Notes under the pieces: generated by a model
Told to the model about the DNA's origin: nothing
Seen by the model: the letters and a program-made list of their open reading frames with translations, nothing else
The model's database searches: none
Position numbers and translations under genes: made by a program
Part shown: piece after piece, positions 63,396 through 64,000 of the stretch
How the letters are laid out: each line of letters begins with the position of its first letter
Numbering within the stretch: position 1 is the first letter of the stretch
NCBI RefSeq assembly: GCF_004355185.1
Contig: NZ_CP037922.1
Span: forward strand, 1,302,001 to 1,366,000
DNA: 64,000 nucleotides
From: Hymenobacter radiodurans
GTDB taxonomy: Bacteria > Bacteroidota > Bacteroidia > Cytophagales > Hymenobacteraceae
Direction: 5' to 3'

Positions 63396-63507
63396 AGGAA
63401 AAGGGAAAGGTGAGGCGGTAAAGGTCGGGAGTGGGAACGAAAATGCCACATTGGGGGGCAAAATCTTGGTTGATGGCCTTTATTAGAGGGTGGCCGAAAG
63501 GGAAAAG

Positions 63508-64000
63508 CTAAAAAAGCAGTGGGGCTTTTTCATTTTTATGCCCTTCAAAAGCGAAGACTTTTTCCTGCACGAACTGCTCGCCTTCCTGCCGCAGAATAGC
63601 GATGTTGTTGATGTTGAGCCTCAGGTTAAACGTCTCCTCATTAAGGTGTTGGAGCACTGGTCCCAGTAAATCCGGGGAGGTGTCGTGCAGGGCCAGCGAA
63701 ATGTGCGGCATCCAGCAGTCGGGGCCGCTGAACTTATCGGTGCGCAGACAAAGCGGCGCGGTGGCATTCACGATGCGCATGTGCAGCTGGTTAAGCGCGT
63801 CGGAGCGCAGTACTGGGATGTAGATTACCGGATTGGGCCCCGGAAACACTCCCAAGCCCGTCGTAAAGGCCGGAAATGGCTTGGTAGTGCGGGCTACATC
63901 GCGCAGCACAGATTTCAGCAACGACAGCTTACGCACCCCCGCCAGCTGGTAGGTGATATGCGGATCGGCGGTGGCCTGCACGTCGTCGAGGCCAAACTGC
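63508..64000 (-). CDS. 2'-5' RNA ligase superfamily protein (cut by window edge)
   Basis: The visible 163 or so C-terminal residues carry the two HxT/S motifs of 2H phosphoesterases/ligases: HITYQL (near the visible start) and HISLAL (after DCWMP). The frame is open to the end of the window, with QFGLDDVQATADPHIT before the first visible Met, so the true start lies outside. Members act on 2',5' or cyclic phosphate bonds in RNA or small molecules; the role is unknown. No operon partner seen. Confidence 0.8.
   Translation of the reverse strand, partial: QFGLDDVQATADPHITYQLAGVRKLSLLKSVLRDVARTTKPFPAFTTGLGVFPGPNPVIYIPVLRSDALNQLHMRIVNATAPLCLRTDKFSGPDCWMPHISLALHDTSPDLLGPVLQHLNEETFNLRLNINNIAILRQEGEQFVQEKVFAFEGHKNEKAPLLF

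Larger units (their letters stand above)
1295..63458. repeat. Dispersed iterated word GGGGGGC + A/T (reverse complement ATTTGCCCCCCA)
   Basis: Interspersed, not tandem. G6 followed by CAAA (either strand) starts at plus-strand G/C runs 3053, 9876, 14446, 15315, 17363, 18036, 19934, 28136, 28792, 30203, 31390, 31489, 32179, 34904, 42985, 49194, 49531, 50862, 51212, 51427, 53386, 54824, 63453. G6CTTT at 1295, 5135, 14790, 17262, 19656, 27294, 31730, 31927, 55902, 58969, 62889, 62907. G6CATT at 6905, 8442, 21252, 23959, 26205, 34298, 48527; G6CAAT at 9031, 49358. G6 or C6 runs without this context are few (23578, 38017, 44073, 53516, 54262). Most copies lie in genes, in either orientation. Nature unknown. 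Confidence 0.85.

Noticed and set aside
1295..63458. The iterated word as a Chi- or KOPS-like polar element
   Set aside because: G6 copies are about equal on plus and minus strands over 64 kb, so I see no strand skew here; a whole-genome test would still be needed.
1..64000. CRISPR arrays, insertion sequences, prophage or integrative element
   Set aside because: No spaced direct repeats, transposase, integrase, phage structural genes or tRNA-linked att duplications are visible.

Overview
The window reads as chromosome of a Bacteroidota bacterium, most likely Hymenobacter or a close Cytophagales relative. Signs of this are a type IX secretion (T9SS) C-terminal domain on a subtilase, two TonB receptors with CarboxypepD_reg-like N-termini, LytS/LytTR pairs, DUF3667, DUF4198, DUF937-OmpA and DUF6370 proteins, few Shine-Dalgarno sites, promoter-like TTG-N19-TANNTTTG boxes and a menaquinone pathway. 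I see no rRNA, tRNA, CRISPR array, prophage, insertion sequence or replication origin. This is ordinary chromosome with a striking low-level sequence signature.

Layout. 0-12.5 kb: partial trpS, a queuosine-precursor transporter, RNase Z, a STAS protein, a DUF4198 protein, a fasciclin lipoprotein, a glycogen block (GT3-type glycogen synthase and a GH13 branching enzyme), small membrane and hypothetical proteins and a YfcC-type carrier. 12.5-22 kb: cation/proton antiporter, T9SS subtilase, EamA protein, ElaA acetyltransferase, amidohydrolase lipoprotein, Tat-exported oxidoreductase, stress protein. 22-32 kb: TonB receptor, a secreted helical protein, a membrane protein and LytS/LytTR on the + strand, converging on a second LytS/LytTR set (with DoxX, an ABA4-like protein and another membrane protein) on the - strand. 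32-47 kb: PAS histidine kinase, FUSC transporter, MenE, DUF885 peptidase, small envelope proteins, lipase-maturation-factor protein, nucleotide cyclase, beta-lactamase-fold hydrolase. 47-52 kb: menaquinone operon (MenI-type thioesterase, MenF, MenD, MenB). 52-64 kb: histidine phosphatase, pyruvate dehydrogenase E2, TonB receptor, HslV, deoxyhypusine-synthase-like protein, DUF3667, AraC regulator plus SDR, DUF937-OmpA, a small membrane protein and a partial 2'-5' RNA ligase.

Two window-wide observations matter most. First, a non-palindromic word GGGGGGC followed by A/T (best form TGGGGGGCAAAT, reverse ATTTGCCCCCCA) occurs more than 40 times, on both strands, inside genes and between them, while other G6 runs are almost absent. 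Second, nine genes carry twelve frameshifts. Every one is repaired by adding a single base to a homopolymer; nine of the twelve are G5/C5 runs where a sixth base restores the frame, mostly recreating this word. Either homopolymers were under-called in the assembly (my preferred reading, since pdhC and menF are among the victims) or these tracts slip in vivo. Coordinates for those genes span the whole repaired reading frame.
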